Origin: Frateuria sp. Soil773
GTDB lineage: Bacteria > Pseudomonadota > Gammaproteobacteria > Xanthomonadales > Rhodanobacteraceae
Direction of reading: 5' to 3'
DNA length: 64,000 nucleotides
Assembly: GCF_001428405.1 (NCBI RefSeq)
Contig: NZ_LMSL01000036.1
Location: 19,021 to 83,020 of the forward strand
Part shown: positions 31,801-38,293 of the stretch, one piece after another
How positions within the stretch are numbered: position 1 is the stretch's first letter
How the letters are laid out: each line of letters begins with the position of its first letter
Position numbers and translations under genes: made by a program
The notes under the pieces: generated by a model
Database searches by the model: none
Told to the model about the DNA's origin: nothing
Seen by the model: only the letters and a program-made list of their open reading frames with translations

Positions 31801-33273
31801 CCTGAACGATGCTCGCCCGCGTTGAAGACTCAACGAAACAGCTGCCAGATCGGGGCAATCAGATTCATCCAGGTGCGCAGCAAAGTTGCGGATCTGCGCA
31901 TCCAGCGCTGCTTCTGATTTAGCGGATAGCACCAACAGTTCTGGCGAACCCGCCGGGGCCGCGGTGATCCCGTGCGGCGATGCCGGAGCAGAGGCCAACA
32001 CCACATGGGCATTGGCGCCGGCGAAACTGAACGCGCTCACCCCTGCCCAACGACGACCATCAGCACCAAGAGGCCAGGCTTCCAGACGATCCTGGACACG
32101 TACGCACATGCGTTCGAACGCAATCAACGCATTGGGTTGCCGGAAATGCAGGCTGGGTGGCAACTCGCCGTGGTACATCGCCAGGCTGGTCTTGATGATG
32201 CCGGCAATGCCTGCCGCCGCCTCCAGATGGCCGATGTTGGATTTGACGCTACCGATACGCAGCGGCTTGGCCGGATCACGCTCCGCCCCCAAGACAGCGC
32301 CGAGTGCATTGACTTCGATCGGATCTCCGAGGCGTGTGCCGGTCCCGTGAGCTTCCACATAATCGATGCGTGCCGGTGCGACCCGCGCCTGCGCATAGGC
32401 TTCGCGCAGCAGAGCTTCCTGGGCTTTTGGATTCGGTGCGGTCAGCCCATTGCTGCGGCCGTCCTGATTAAGCGCGCTGGCTTCGATTACCGTCCAGATG
32501 CGATCACCGTCGCGCACGGCCTCATCAAGCCGCTTCAGCACCAGCATGCCGGCACCTTCACCACGAACGTAGCCATCGGCGCTGTTGTCGAATGCCTTGG
32601 AACGCCCGTCCGGTGCCAGGAAACCGCCGAGAGCGAAGCTGACCGTCACCGCCGGCGACAGCAGGCTCATCGCGCCACCAGCCAAGGCCAGGTCGCAACT
32701 GCCATCGTGCAGCGCGCTGCAGGCTTGGTGCAATGCCGTCAACGATGCCGAGCACGCGGTCTCGATGGCCATGCTCGGCCCCCGCAGGTCGAGCAGGTAG
32801 GAGATACGGTTGGCGATGACACAGTTGAAATTGCCGGACCCGAAGTAAGTATCGACGGCTTGCGCATCAAAAAGGCGTTCGTAGTAATCGTAAACCGAGG
32901 TGCCCATGTATACGCCGGTGCGCGAGCCACGCAAACTGTCCGGTGCGATGGCCGCGTCTTCGAGTGCGCACCATGCCACCTCAAGCGCTAGTCGTTGCTT
33001 GGGGTCCAACGCTTTGGCTTCCGTAGCGGAAATACCGAAAAACGGCGCGTCGAACTGATCGATGTCGTCGATGAAACCGCCAAAGCCGACCGCCGCCTTT
33101 TGCTCGGGTGTCAGCCGTGGCAACAGATCGGCGAGATCGAACCGTCGATCCTCCGGAATCGGTCGCACGGCATCGCGGCCTTCGCGCAGCAGTTTCCAGA
33201 ATGCACGCAGGTTCGGTGCGCCCGGGAAACGGGCTGCCATCCCGACGATGGCGACTGGCGCGCGCCGGATCAT
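25870..33273 (-). CDS. Type I PKS, module 1, fully reducing with C-methylation (KS-AT-DH-cMT-ER-KR-ACP)
   Basis: 2467 residues. The KS starts at residue 6, so there is no N-terminal docking helix. KS has Cys174 (ETACSAS), His309 and His349. AT has GHSVG around Ser617 and RAFH at 717-720, most like malonyl-specific ATs. DH is intact by motif: His921, Gly925, Pro930, and Asp1083 with His1087. cMT has SAM motif LEVGAGTGATT at 1383-1393 and His1461/Glu1487. ER (about 1735-2045) has the nucleotide-binding stretch HAAAGATGWA at 1868-1877. KR has TGGTGGLG at 2064-2071, Lys2170 and Ser2194, but His2207 sits where the catalytic Tyr is expected (QANHSAAN). ACP Ser2374. Position next to the acyl-AMP ligase suggests it performs the first extension of the fatty starter and makes a saturated alpha-methyl unit, if the KR is active. 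Confidence 0.95.
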   Translation of the reverse strand: MIRRAPVAIVGMAARFPGAPNLRAFWKLLREGRDAVRPIPEDRRFDLADLLPRLTPEQKAAVGFGGFIDDIDQFDAPFFGISATEAKALDPKQRLALEVAWCALEDAAIAPDSLRGSRTGVYMGTSVYDYYERLFDAQAVDTYFGSGNFNCVIANRISYLLDLRGPSMAIETACSASLTALHQACSALHDGSCDLALAGGAMSLLSPAVTVSFALGGFLAPDGRSKAFDNSADGYVRGEGAGMLVLKRLDEAVRDGDRIWTVIEASALNQDGRSNGLTAPNPKAQEALLREAYAQARVAPARIDYVEAHGTGTRLGDPIEVNALGAVLGAERDPAKPLRIGSVKSNIGHLEAAAGIAGIIKTSLAMYHGELPPSLHFRQPNALIAFERMCVRVQDRLEAWPLGADGRRWAGVSAFSFAGANAHVVLASAPASPHGITAAPAGSPELLVLSAKSEAALDAQIRNFAAHLDESDCPDLAAVSLSLQRGRASFRHRAAFVARSLQDARVQCRDGSSVCRGEAGMRPPKVAFLFPGQGAQYAGMARSLYETWPAFRKRLDQCAAWMAVALDGNLIDLCLHADDRRLARTENTQPALFAMQWALADALRELGMMPAAVLGHSVGEYAAAVMAGIMDAEAAALAVCARGHAIAAIPDDAGMTAVRLDDATVSALVAEIGQALAISAINAPDAVTVSGGFAALAVLERRLSELGASWKRLDVSRAFHSPWVAGAQESLAQAFDGVVLQSSQLPTYSSRDGGLDRGAMSESDYWVSQMVAPVRYADAAKALMASGVDLAIEIGPSSGLPGLTRRSAPDSKAVLQVTQSRQIDGWTGMLQALARWYVAGGAPDWSILGLVGRTQPVSLPHYPFQRQRFWYDQVPTSTSLAGDAGTAPDDRIAHTDIQLAVPQRVRAGKVGLKRLPALAGHFVFGEVVIPASLSLVAALEAIADRHGHVALDDVHWPAAATLATGLPDLDLQVVQADDQVSVHVRAQDDQGSWQRLMHAGAIGRIDTMVVPVTIEWPEAQRLLEQAPNLGGDALYETLEELGLGYRAPFRAVQALVGHESTIVARISAVDGLSPALQRVVLLDAAMHPVAMFAPGTAHVPFALERLQLGRLDMDHLTVCWRRRPSLQANNDDLIVDGVAFDPQGEKVLAWQGLHLRRAQQFHLVSSPRPVHWKLPSADSLFSAEWLAMDGPETSMPVPMPFEKCDALTPPLLGYRDAMAALESRVLHWLPAVLVQFGMPAAFGTTISDSAVDALAHRLPGHRARLFRRCLARAVETGILNRSEQGLDWSADARLGIRLAEVSDVGLAESDYEARLLHRCLRALPEILADGRDAVELLFEGDGRALLAGVYGQSVGAQACNRELAKALHALQQQLPEGRALSVLEVGAGTGATTGVALEILDGARLNYMFSDVSAAFMAGARERFADHRSLRWRVFDLESDESVAGFDGERFDVIVAANVVHATKDIPASLARLHRLLRPGGYLLLLEVTEQQLWLDLVFGLTGGWWAFTDARQDSALLDAQAWDERLRASGFTEVGRRAAHWKLHQQVLIARKPELLETVCLRPAQFPSNEGATSFSVPVPVSASTYLSADGRALAQVLVVPSGVAPLDAGTAVLATLNALARDAEIAPPRIFVLTSGGQAVLPNEAVNDLAAASIQGLVRAFDLERPEFGATLIDVDTVEPLSAERLVAYLECELQAGSRERELAWRDGQRFVHRAHVWVPAAAGCDKRLLAGGASLDDIKLVDAGISAPAAGQVRIRTTWSGINFLDLLDALGALPFKRPEGLGSECVGQIEAIGDGVHGLAVGDWVMAIAPGSMASVATIDARYTHPVPRHWPLERAVSVPVAFLTALRALDLAEVAHGELVLIHAAAGATGWATLQLARARGARVVASASRHKADWVRSQGAEAVFDSRRTDFAQEVLGYTQGQGVAVVVNSLTSPGFIDASLACLQRGGRFVELAKQGISSDAEMASKRPDVRYHVLDLYRETASCPELVANGLRDIVATIDRARLPLMPVRTTSPEQATSLFRRMQRGQHIGKLAIQWRASLSTRQLATDLDGSYLITGGTGGLGLIVADWLASRGAKHLVLVSRRGPVDARATAMVESLRERGVMVELPVLDLNDDTALTTLCARFGQDWPPVLGVFHAAGVLSDGLLPQQDGHTLAPVLTTKLTAACQLANLLAAQPLQYFVLFSSVAGVFGSPGQANHSAANAGLDGLAAQLRARGVPALSIALGTVSEVGSAASLGADRRATGKGILPLQPAEALAAVELAIGSGLAWLAAVPMNWSEADPCLRQRAMFSNLVTKCTPAAIDPGKVGTAASTPTPAMPDWQRMSDSERLPALVRLAQQELARVLGFAATDLDFHQGFTDLGIDSLGAVEMRNRLQQALGISLPSSLLFDYPNVHALSQYLARRLAPVGAAGANPVAEAEAAPVGTVAATGCATAIDGSDVRKHLSDKLAQLRRGAIV

Positions 33274-34511
33274 TGTGCCGCCACTCGTTTCGGTATCGGT
33301 GAAGTCACCACTGGCAGTGCCTTTATGCCGCGCAACAGCACGCTTTCACGCCATTCGAACTCGCTGGCATGCAACCGGATGTCCGGCGCACGCTCAAACA
33401 GGCGCTGAACCACGCACTCCGCCTGCAGGCGCGCCAAATGCGCGCCCAGGCAAAAATGGATGCCAGCGCCGAATGGCAGCTTGCTCCGCTCGGTGCGCTG
33501 AATCAGGAACCGGTCGGGGTCTTGGAATTGCACCGGATCGCGATTGGCGGCGCCGAGTGAAAAATTCACACGCGCGCCGGCCGGTATCACGATGTCATCG
33601 ATCATCACCGGTTCGGTGCTCAGGCGAGCCACACCCTGTACCGGCGTGTCGTAGCGAAGCATTTCATCGACGGCATCGGCGCACAGGCCAACGTCATTGC
33701 GGAGCATGTCGGCCTGGTCTGGATGCCTGAGCAATCCAAGCATGCCGTTGCCGATCAGGTTTTCGGTCGTCTCCTGGCCGACGCTGAACAACATGATCGC
33801 GAACGCGTATACCCCCGCTTCGTCAAGTTGGCCGTCCGCTTCCGCGCGTGTCAGGAGACCCAGCAAGTTCCTTGGCGACTCCGCGCGGGCCTTGGCCACA
33901 TGCGGTGCAAAAAACCGTACGAAGTCATGTACCACCTCGTCCATGCGCCGATAGGAATCCAACGGCTGCGGTGGCACCAGCACGCCGAAGAGGCGTCTGG
34001 ACCATTCCACCACCAGCGGCATCTCGGCCGCCGGAATTCCTTGCAGCGCGGCCATGACCAAGGTTGGTAGCGGATGGGCCAGGTCCCGGATCAGGTCCCA
34101 ACTGCCCTGGAGCAATGCCTGGTCGAGCAGCGCGTCGACGATGTTCAACACCAGGGCACGATGGTGCTCGACGCCGCCCGGTGAAAGGTCGCGGCTAAAC
34201 AGCCTCCGCACCACGTCGTGGTCTGGTGGATCGCGAAAGAACAACCAATGCTTGATGCATGCGATCAAACGATCGAAGTTGGTTCCCGCCAACGCAGCCT
34301 TGGTTGCCATCTGCTCCGGAAGATCGTCCACTCGAAAGCGCGCGTCCGCGAGCAACGATCGAACGTCCCGATACCGTACCAACAACCACTGTTCCCCGCG
34401 GAACCCCGCAAATCGATGCACGGGCTCCTTGGCCCTGATCGCCGCGTACACAGGATAAGGATCCCGCCGGAACTCCGGCAGAAACGGGTTGTAGAGCGGC
34501 ACGGCGCTCAT
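33270..34511 (-). CDS. Cytochrome P450
   Basis: 413 residues, the usual length for a soluble bacterial P450. The I-helix motif reads VGQETTEN, the ExxR motif is EMLR, and the haem loop is FGAGIHFCLG with axial ligand Cys354. No membrane anchor is visible. It overlaps the acyl ligase gene upstream and the first PKS gene downstream by 4 bases each, so it is translated with the assembly line. Expected role: oxidation (hydroxylation or related) of the starter acyl chain, a carrier-bound intermediate or the finished product. Its redox partners are not in the window. The position between loading enzyme and first module favours an early substrate, but this is inference. Confidence 0.95.
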   Translation of the reverse strand: MSAVPLYNPFLPEFRRDPYPVYAAIRAKEPVHRFAGFRGEQWLLVRYRDVRSLLADARFRVDDLPEQMATKAALAGTNFDRLIACIKHWLFFRDPPDHDVVRRLFSRDLSPGGVEHHRALVLNIVDALLDQALLQGSWDLIRDLAHPLPTLVMAALQGIPAAEMPLVVEWSRRLFGVLVPPQPLDSYRRMDEVVHDFVRFFAPHVAKARAESPRNLLGLLTRAEADGQLDEAGVYAFAIMLFSVGQETTENLIGNGMLGLLRHPDQADMLRNDVGLCADAVDEMLRYDTPVQGVARLSTEPVMIDDIVIPAGARVNFSLGAANRDPVQFQDPDRFLIQRTERSKLPFGAGIHFCLGAHLARLQAECVVQRLFERAPDIRLHASEFEWRESVLLRGIKALPVVTSPIPKRVAAQ

Positions 34512-36565
34512 GCAGACATCTCGGCCTGCTGGTGATGGGTGCGAACGCTGGCCAGTTCATGCAACACGTGATTGCAGAGCGCATCGATATTCGGATAGAT
34601 CCACAACAGGCTTGAATCCTGCCGCCTGCCGATCCAGCGTTCGACGTCGCTGGCAAACCCGACTGCGGCGGACGAGTCCAGGCCCAGGTCGGAGAACGAG
34701 GCACCGGGATCGATGCGTGCCACGGGCATGCGGAGCTGCTTGGCCAGTTTCGCTACGATCAAGGCATGGACGTGATCGATATCGGCATCGAACGGCAGAC
34801 GAACATCGGCATCCACTTGGCTCACATCGCTGGACGAGGCGATGTCGCGCACAATCTCGCCTTCAAAAATCCCCCCGGAAACAAACGTCGCCTGACACTG
34901 ACGGCGTTGAATCTTGCCACTGGAGGTTTTCGGCAAAGTCGCCGGCTTGATCAGCACGATTCCGTGGACCTGGATGTCGGCAGCTTCCACAACGGATGAA
35001 CGAATCGCAGCGCAGACCGCATCAGCATCCAGATTGCGCAAAGCGGTGCGCTCGACTTCCTGCACCACGACCAGCCGCTCTTCGCCATCGACTTCGACCG
35101 CGAACGCTGCACCGCAGTCCTCACGGAGCGCCGGATGCGATTGCTGCAGGATGTTTTCGAGGTCTTGCGGATAATGGTTCTGGCCACGGACGATGACCAT
35201 TTCCTTTAGGCGGCCGGAAATGAAGACCTCGCCGTTCCGGAGGAACGCCATATCGCCGGTGCGGAGGAACGGGCCATCCCCATCCACGGTACGTGCGGCA
35301 AAAATGCGTGCGCTCTCTTCGGGCTTATTCCAGTAGCCCTTACATACGCTGCCCCCATGAATCCATAACTCGCCGATGTGGCCGTCCGGCAAGGACGCCA
35401 TAGTCTCGGGATCAACGATCACGATCCTCAGGTCGGAGCGTGGTTTGCCGCTAGCAATCAAGGCCATGGCCGAAGCGTGGCTCGTCTCGCCATGGTCCAC
35501 CATGCGGCCATTCCGATACGCGTCGGCGTCGGCATCCACGATCTGGGCCAGTCCGTCGTGATCGGCGGTCAGCGCAATCAACGTGATCTCCGCCAGCCCA
35601 TAGGCCGGGAATGTCGTTGTCCGACGGAAACCGTGGGCGGCATATGTTGCCTCGAAATCGAGTACCGTCTGGGCGCGGATAGGTTCCGCGCCATTCAGCG
35701 CCAGGCACCAACTGGAAAGATCCAAGCCGGTGCGTTGCTCGAGTGGAATGCTCAGGCAACGCTCATAGGCAAAATTCGGCGCCATGCTCGTCGTGCCACG
35801 GTAAGTCGAAATGGCACGCAGCCAACGAACCGGCTGTTGAAGGAACGCCACCGGCGTCATCAGGTAGCAAGTTGCGCCAAGGTACAGCGCCTGGAGGACG
35901 TTGCCGATCAACCCCAGGTCGTGAAACAACGGCAACCAGGTCACGAACACCGATTGCGTGCTGTGGCCAAAAGCGCGCTCGATCAGGTTGGAGTTATGGA
36001 TCAGGTTGCCGTGACTGACCATGACGCCTTTTGGCGTACCGGTCGAACCGGAAGTGTATTGCAGGAACGCGATGTCGCTATGCGACACTCCAGGATCCTC
36101 CCAAGTGTCCGGCGACGCCATCTCGATGGCATCGACCGCCAGTTGGGGAAGCTGACCGAAAACCTCCGGGTCCCTGAGCCAATCTCCGCTCTTGGCCAGA
36201 TTCTCGGCCGTGGTCAGCACGACGGTCACGCCAGCGTCGGTGACGATGGAGGCCAGCCGCCGCCAATGCAGTTGCTTTGGCTTCGGATTGTTTACCGGAA
36301 CGGCAATGACTCCGGCATATAGGCAGGCTACAAACGCAACGATGAAATCGATTCCGGAAGGAAACAGCAACAAGGCGCGCGAACCGCGTCCGAAACGTTG
36401 CTGCAACGAGGCCGCCAGCGCCCTGGCGCGATTGTCGAGCTCCTCGTAATTGATCGAGTCTTCGATCAGTTCACCATCGCGGAGGAAGGTATAGGCTGTT
36501 TTTTCCGCGTGGAGATGGGCCCATTGCCGAGCACGCGTGACAAGAGTTTCATGACTTGCAGACAT
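34508..36565 (-). CDS. Fatty acyl-AMP ligase fused to an acyl carrier protein (loading protein)
   Basis: 685 residues from the ATG at 36565. This start is chosen because GAGGT lies at the right distance upstream and because a longer frame to 36607 would include a hairpin. The adenylation region (1 to about 575) has YTSGSTGTPKGVMVSHGN and PAYGLAEITL, and its early region (FPSGIDFIVAFVACLYAGVI) is of the FAAL type rather than the acyl-CoA ligase type. A carrier domain follows, with phosphopantetheine Ser near 631 (DLGLDSSA). Known FAALs activate a fatty acid as acyl-AMP and load it on a carrier protein without CoA. Here the carrier is fused, so the protein should present the starter acyl chain to the KS of module 1. 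It overlaps the P450 gene by ATGA. Confidence 0.93.
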   Translation of the reverse strand: MSASHETLVTRARQWAHLHAEKTAYTFLRDGELIEDSINYEELDNRARALAASLQQRFGRGSRALLLFPSGIDFIVAFVACLYAGVIAVPVNNPKPKQLHWRRLASIVTDAGVTVVLTTAENLAKSGDWLRDPEVFGQLPQLAVDAIEMASPDTWEDPGVSHSDIAFLQYTSGSTGTPKGVMVSHGNLIHNSNLIERAFGHSTQSVFVTWLPLFHDLGLIGNVLQALYLGATCYLMTPVAFLQQPVRWLRAISTYRGTTSMAPNFAYERCLSIPLEQRTGLDLSSWCLALNGAEPIRAQTVLDFEATYAAHGFRRTTTFPAYGLAEITLIALTADHDGLAQIVDADADAYRNGRMVDHGETSHASAMALIASGKPRSDLRIVIVDPETMASLPDGHIGELWIHGGSVCKGYWNKPEESARIFAARTVDGDGPFLRTGDMAFLRNGEVFISGRLKEMVIVRGQNHYPQDLENILQQSHPALREDCGAAFAVEVDGEERLVVVQEVERTALRNLDADAVCAAIRSSVVEAADIQVHGIVLIKPATLPKTSSGKIQRRQCQATFVSGGIFEGEIVRDIASSSDVSQVDADVRLPFDADIDHVHALIVAKLAKQLRMPVARIDPGASFSDLGLDSSAAVGFASDVERWIGRRQDSSLLWIYPNIDALCNHVLHELASVRTHHQQAEMSA

Positions 36566-36598
36566 GGTTGACCTCAGCGCAGAGACAAAGCACACGCG

Positions 36599-36617
36599 GC
36601 CTCGCATATAGCGAGGC
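36599..36617. promoter_or_regulatory. Perfect 7-base inverted repeat in the leader of the acyl ligase gene
   Basis: GCCTCGC and GCGAGGC are separated by ATATA, ending 33 bases upstream of the ATG at 36565. It could be an mRNA hairpin in the leader or an operator. It is too far upstream of the start codon to hide the ribosome binding site directly. No T-run follows on the minus strand, so it is not a standard terminator. Confidence 0.45.
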
Positions 36618-37566
36618 GTTCATTCCTGGGAAGTGCCTGGATTGTTCGTCGCCTGAAGGCGAACCAGAGCGCCTGATTCGAATGGAACGCCCTACCTCAC
36701 TTCTTGCCCTCGTTTCAGGCCGCTTTCGCTGCACCTTCCGCCTTTTCGAAGGGACCCGGGCGCAATGCCCCGTTTCGGACGAAACCACGCTCGCCGAACC
36801 CAGCATGAACTTGCCGGCCCATTCGTGGCGAAAGATCGCGGCGCATTGTGCTGTCGCGCACTGTGCACAAAGCCCTTCGCACACGGCATCGCTTGGGCGA
36901 TCGACTTGCCGTGGCCACTTTGAATCTGGTTGCTCCAGAACTACGTCTCCTGACCGCGCAGGAGATCGCCGGATATCTGCGAATCGTGCACATTCGTCGT
37001 TGCGACGACGACAGAGCGAATCTGCCTGGCTCGACTGTATAGGCCGATGTGCGCCTTCACCCCAACATTCCATTGGCTGCCCCCTTGGCCACGCAGCACT
37101 CCAGACAGCGTGCACCGTTCCGGCCCTTCATCAGGCCGCCGCAGCAGCGACCGTGATGCCCAGATTGCCGGAACTTGCACACTCATGTTCTCGCTCGGAG
37201 CGTCTTCTCCGCCCGAACCGAAGCTCTCGAATCGATACAGCCCCCGCAGGCCGTACAGTTTTTCCACCGAACCGTACAGCTCGCTCCCTTGCCGCAGAAA
37301 GTAGATGCATGGCATCTGCTCCAGCCCCCGGCGGTCCAAACCCTCCCGCCTACGTCAATTCCATCAGCCTACAAACCCCAACAACGGCACGATCTTTTCC
37401 ATCCTCGCCACGACGGGTCGCTCGGCATTGGCGGGCGGCGGGTCATGGCACATGGACCCCCGGTCCGGAAAACGGTCCGCTATGTGCGCGTTGCTCTCTG
37501 CTCGATCGTGAACCCATCGCACCGCAAGGCACAAAACACTACGGCTCCCCTGGGCCCGACCAGGAA
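36618..37566. other. Long intergenic region before the acyl ligase gene; no convincing gene
   Basis: About 950 bases between mbtH and the ligase gene. Open frames exist on both strands, but they lack recognisable domains and have the Arg/Ser/Cys-rich look of antisense or non-coding frames. A minus-strand frame at 36941-37339 (132 codons) has a slightly more protein-like N-terminal half and cannot be fully excluded. The region holds a direct repeat at 37251-37279 and a hairpin CTCCTG/CAGGAG at 36947-36964. It probably contains the promoter of the operon from the ligase to the NRPS. Confidence 0.55.
37251..37279. promoter_or_regulatory. Direct repeats CCGTACAG, 21 bases apart
   Basis: CCGTACAG occurs at 37251-37258 and again at 37272-37279, start-to-start distance 21 bases, two helical turns. 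A weaker copy, CGATACAG, lies at 37233-37240. Repeats on one face of the helix suit a dimeric or tandem-bound regulator. The site is about 690 bases upstream of the acyl ligase start, and no regulator gene is nearby, so its function is unproven. Confidence 0.35.
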
Positions 37567-37827
37567 TCAGGCATCCATCGCGCGCCGCAGACTCAGCGGC
37601 CGCATGTCAGTCCAGATGACTTCGATGTAGTCAAGGCATACCTGTTTGGCATGCGGCCCGCGCACATTCGCATGCTGCTCCTGATACGCATGCCACCAGT
37701 CGGCCGGGATGTCTACGATATGCCATCCTGCGGGAATTTCCCGATCCTTGAACCAGATCGAATACTGCTCTTCGTGATTCACGACGACGTTGTAGTCGCG
37801 CAAATCTTCTTCTTGATCAATAGCCAT
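37567..37827 (-). CDS. MbtH-like protein
   Basis: 86 residues from the ATG at 37827, preceded by GGGGGAG five bases upstream. The family signature is complete: NHEEQYSIW with Trp25, PAGW with Trp35, and [18 protein letters not shown] with Trp72 near the C-terminus. MbtH-like proteins bind NRPS adenylation domains and are often needed for their folding or activity. The partner here is presumably the NRPS entering at 1987, whose A domain is cut by the window. A longer upstream frame (to 38118) is rejected because it is Arg-rich and overlaps the next gene's coding region. Confidence 0.95.
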   Translation of the reverse strand: MAIDQEEDLRDYNVVVNHEEQYSIWFKDREIPAGWHIVDIPADWWHAYQEQHANVRGPHAKQVCLDYIEVIWTDMRPLSLRRAMDA

Positions 37828-37963
37828 GATCTCCCCCACTCGTTTCCTGACCCTCGCGGGCAACTCAAGCCTCGCGGCCCATGAAGCATGCAACCGCAGC
37901 ATCAACGACAACTCCCCTTCCGCAGGCCGCCCCGTTGGGCCCGCGACGCTCGGGGAATTTTTT

Positions 37964-38293
37964 TCAGGCAACCTGCAAGGCTTCGAGATCCTTCTGGACC
38001 TGCCTTTCCGCCTCGAGGACGTCTTCGGGCACAGCAAAACCCAGCGTCTCCTCACAAAACTGGCGCCATCCCGCTGCCGTGCCGGGAAACAGCACGTGCT
38101 CTCCCATGAAAATCCCATCAGTCACCGAATGATCGGCCTGCAGGTACACGATCGAATCTGCATCGAGCTGTCTCGGCGTTTTTACCGATTCCGAGACCGG
38201 TCGCGCCTGGTCTGCGCACTCGTGCCAGTTCGGAAATCCCCTCAGGTCACGAAGGTAGTATGCCTTGCAATATAAACCAAGTGTTTTGCTCAT
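37964..38293 (-). CDS. Small protein of unknown function in the biosynthetic cluster
   Basis: 109 residues from the ATG at 38293, with a strong GGAGGAAGG just upstream, and overlapping the stop of the ketosynthase III gene by ATGA. I do not recognise a family. The protein is soluble, without signal or membrane segment. It has an aromatic N-terminal half ([19 protein letters not shown]), a region [19 protein letters not shown], and an acidic C-terminal helix ([18 protein letters not shown]). Translational coupling to the ketosynthase suggests a joint role, perhaps as an accessory or partner protein. There is no evidence for any catalytic activity. Confidence 0.85.
   Translation of the reverse strand: MSKTLGLYCKAYYLRDLRGFPNWHECADQARPVSESVKTPRQLDADSIVYLQADHSVTDGIFMGEHVLFPGTAAGWRQFCEETLGFAVPEDVLEAERQVQKDLEALQVA

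Noticed and set aside
1984..33273. Methylmalonyl-specific ATs as the source of methyl branches
   Set aside because: All four active ATs have (H/R)AFH, not YASH; branches are better explained by the two C-methyltransferase domains.
20126..33273. Thioesterase or reductase release domain in the PKS proteins
   Set aside because: None of the C-termini has a GxSxG hydrolase or NAD-binding release domain; all end after an ACP and a short tail. Release must be coded beyond the left edge.
36566..36607. Longer N-terminus for the acyl ligase (14 extra residues)
   Set aside because: The extension covers an inverted repeat and lacks a ribosome site, while the ATG at 36565 has GAGGT at proper spacing.
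36941..37339. 132-codon minus-strand gene in the 1-kb gap
   Set aside because: No ribosome site, no domain and strong composition drift in its second half; left as unproven.
36556..37884. 442-codon plus-strand open frame upstream of the acyl ligase gene
   Set aside because: It is Cys/Ser/Arg/Pro-rich without a recognisable domain and runs antisense through mbtH, which is clearly real.
37828..38118. Longer N-terminus of the MbtH-like protein
   Set aside because: MbtH proteins are about 70-90 residues; the extension is an antisense-like Arg-rich frame overlapping another gene, and the ATG at 37827 has a strong ribosome site.
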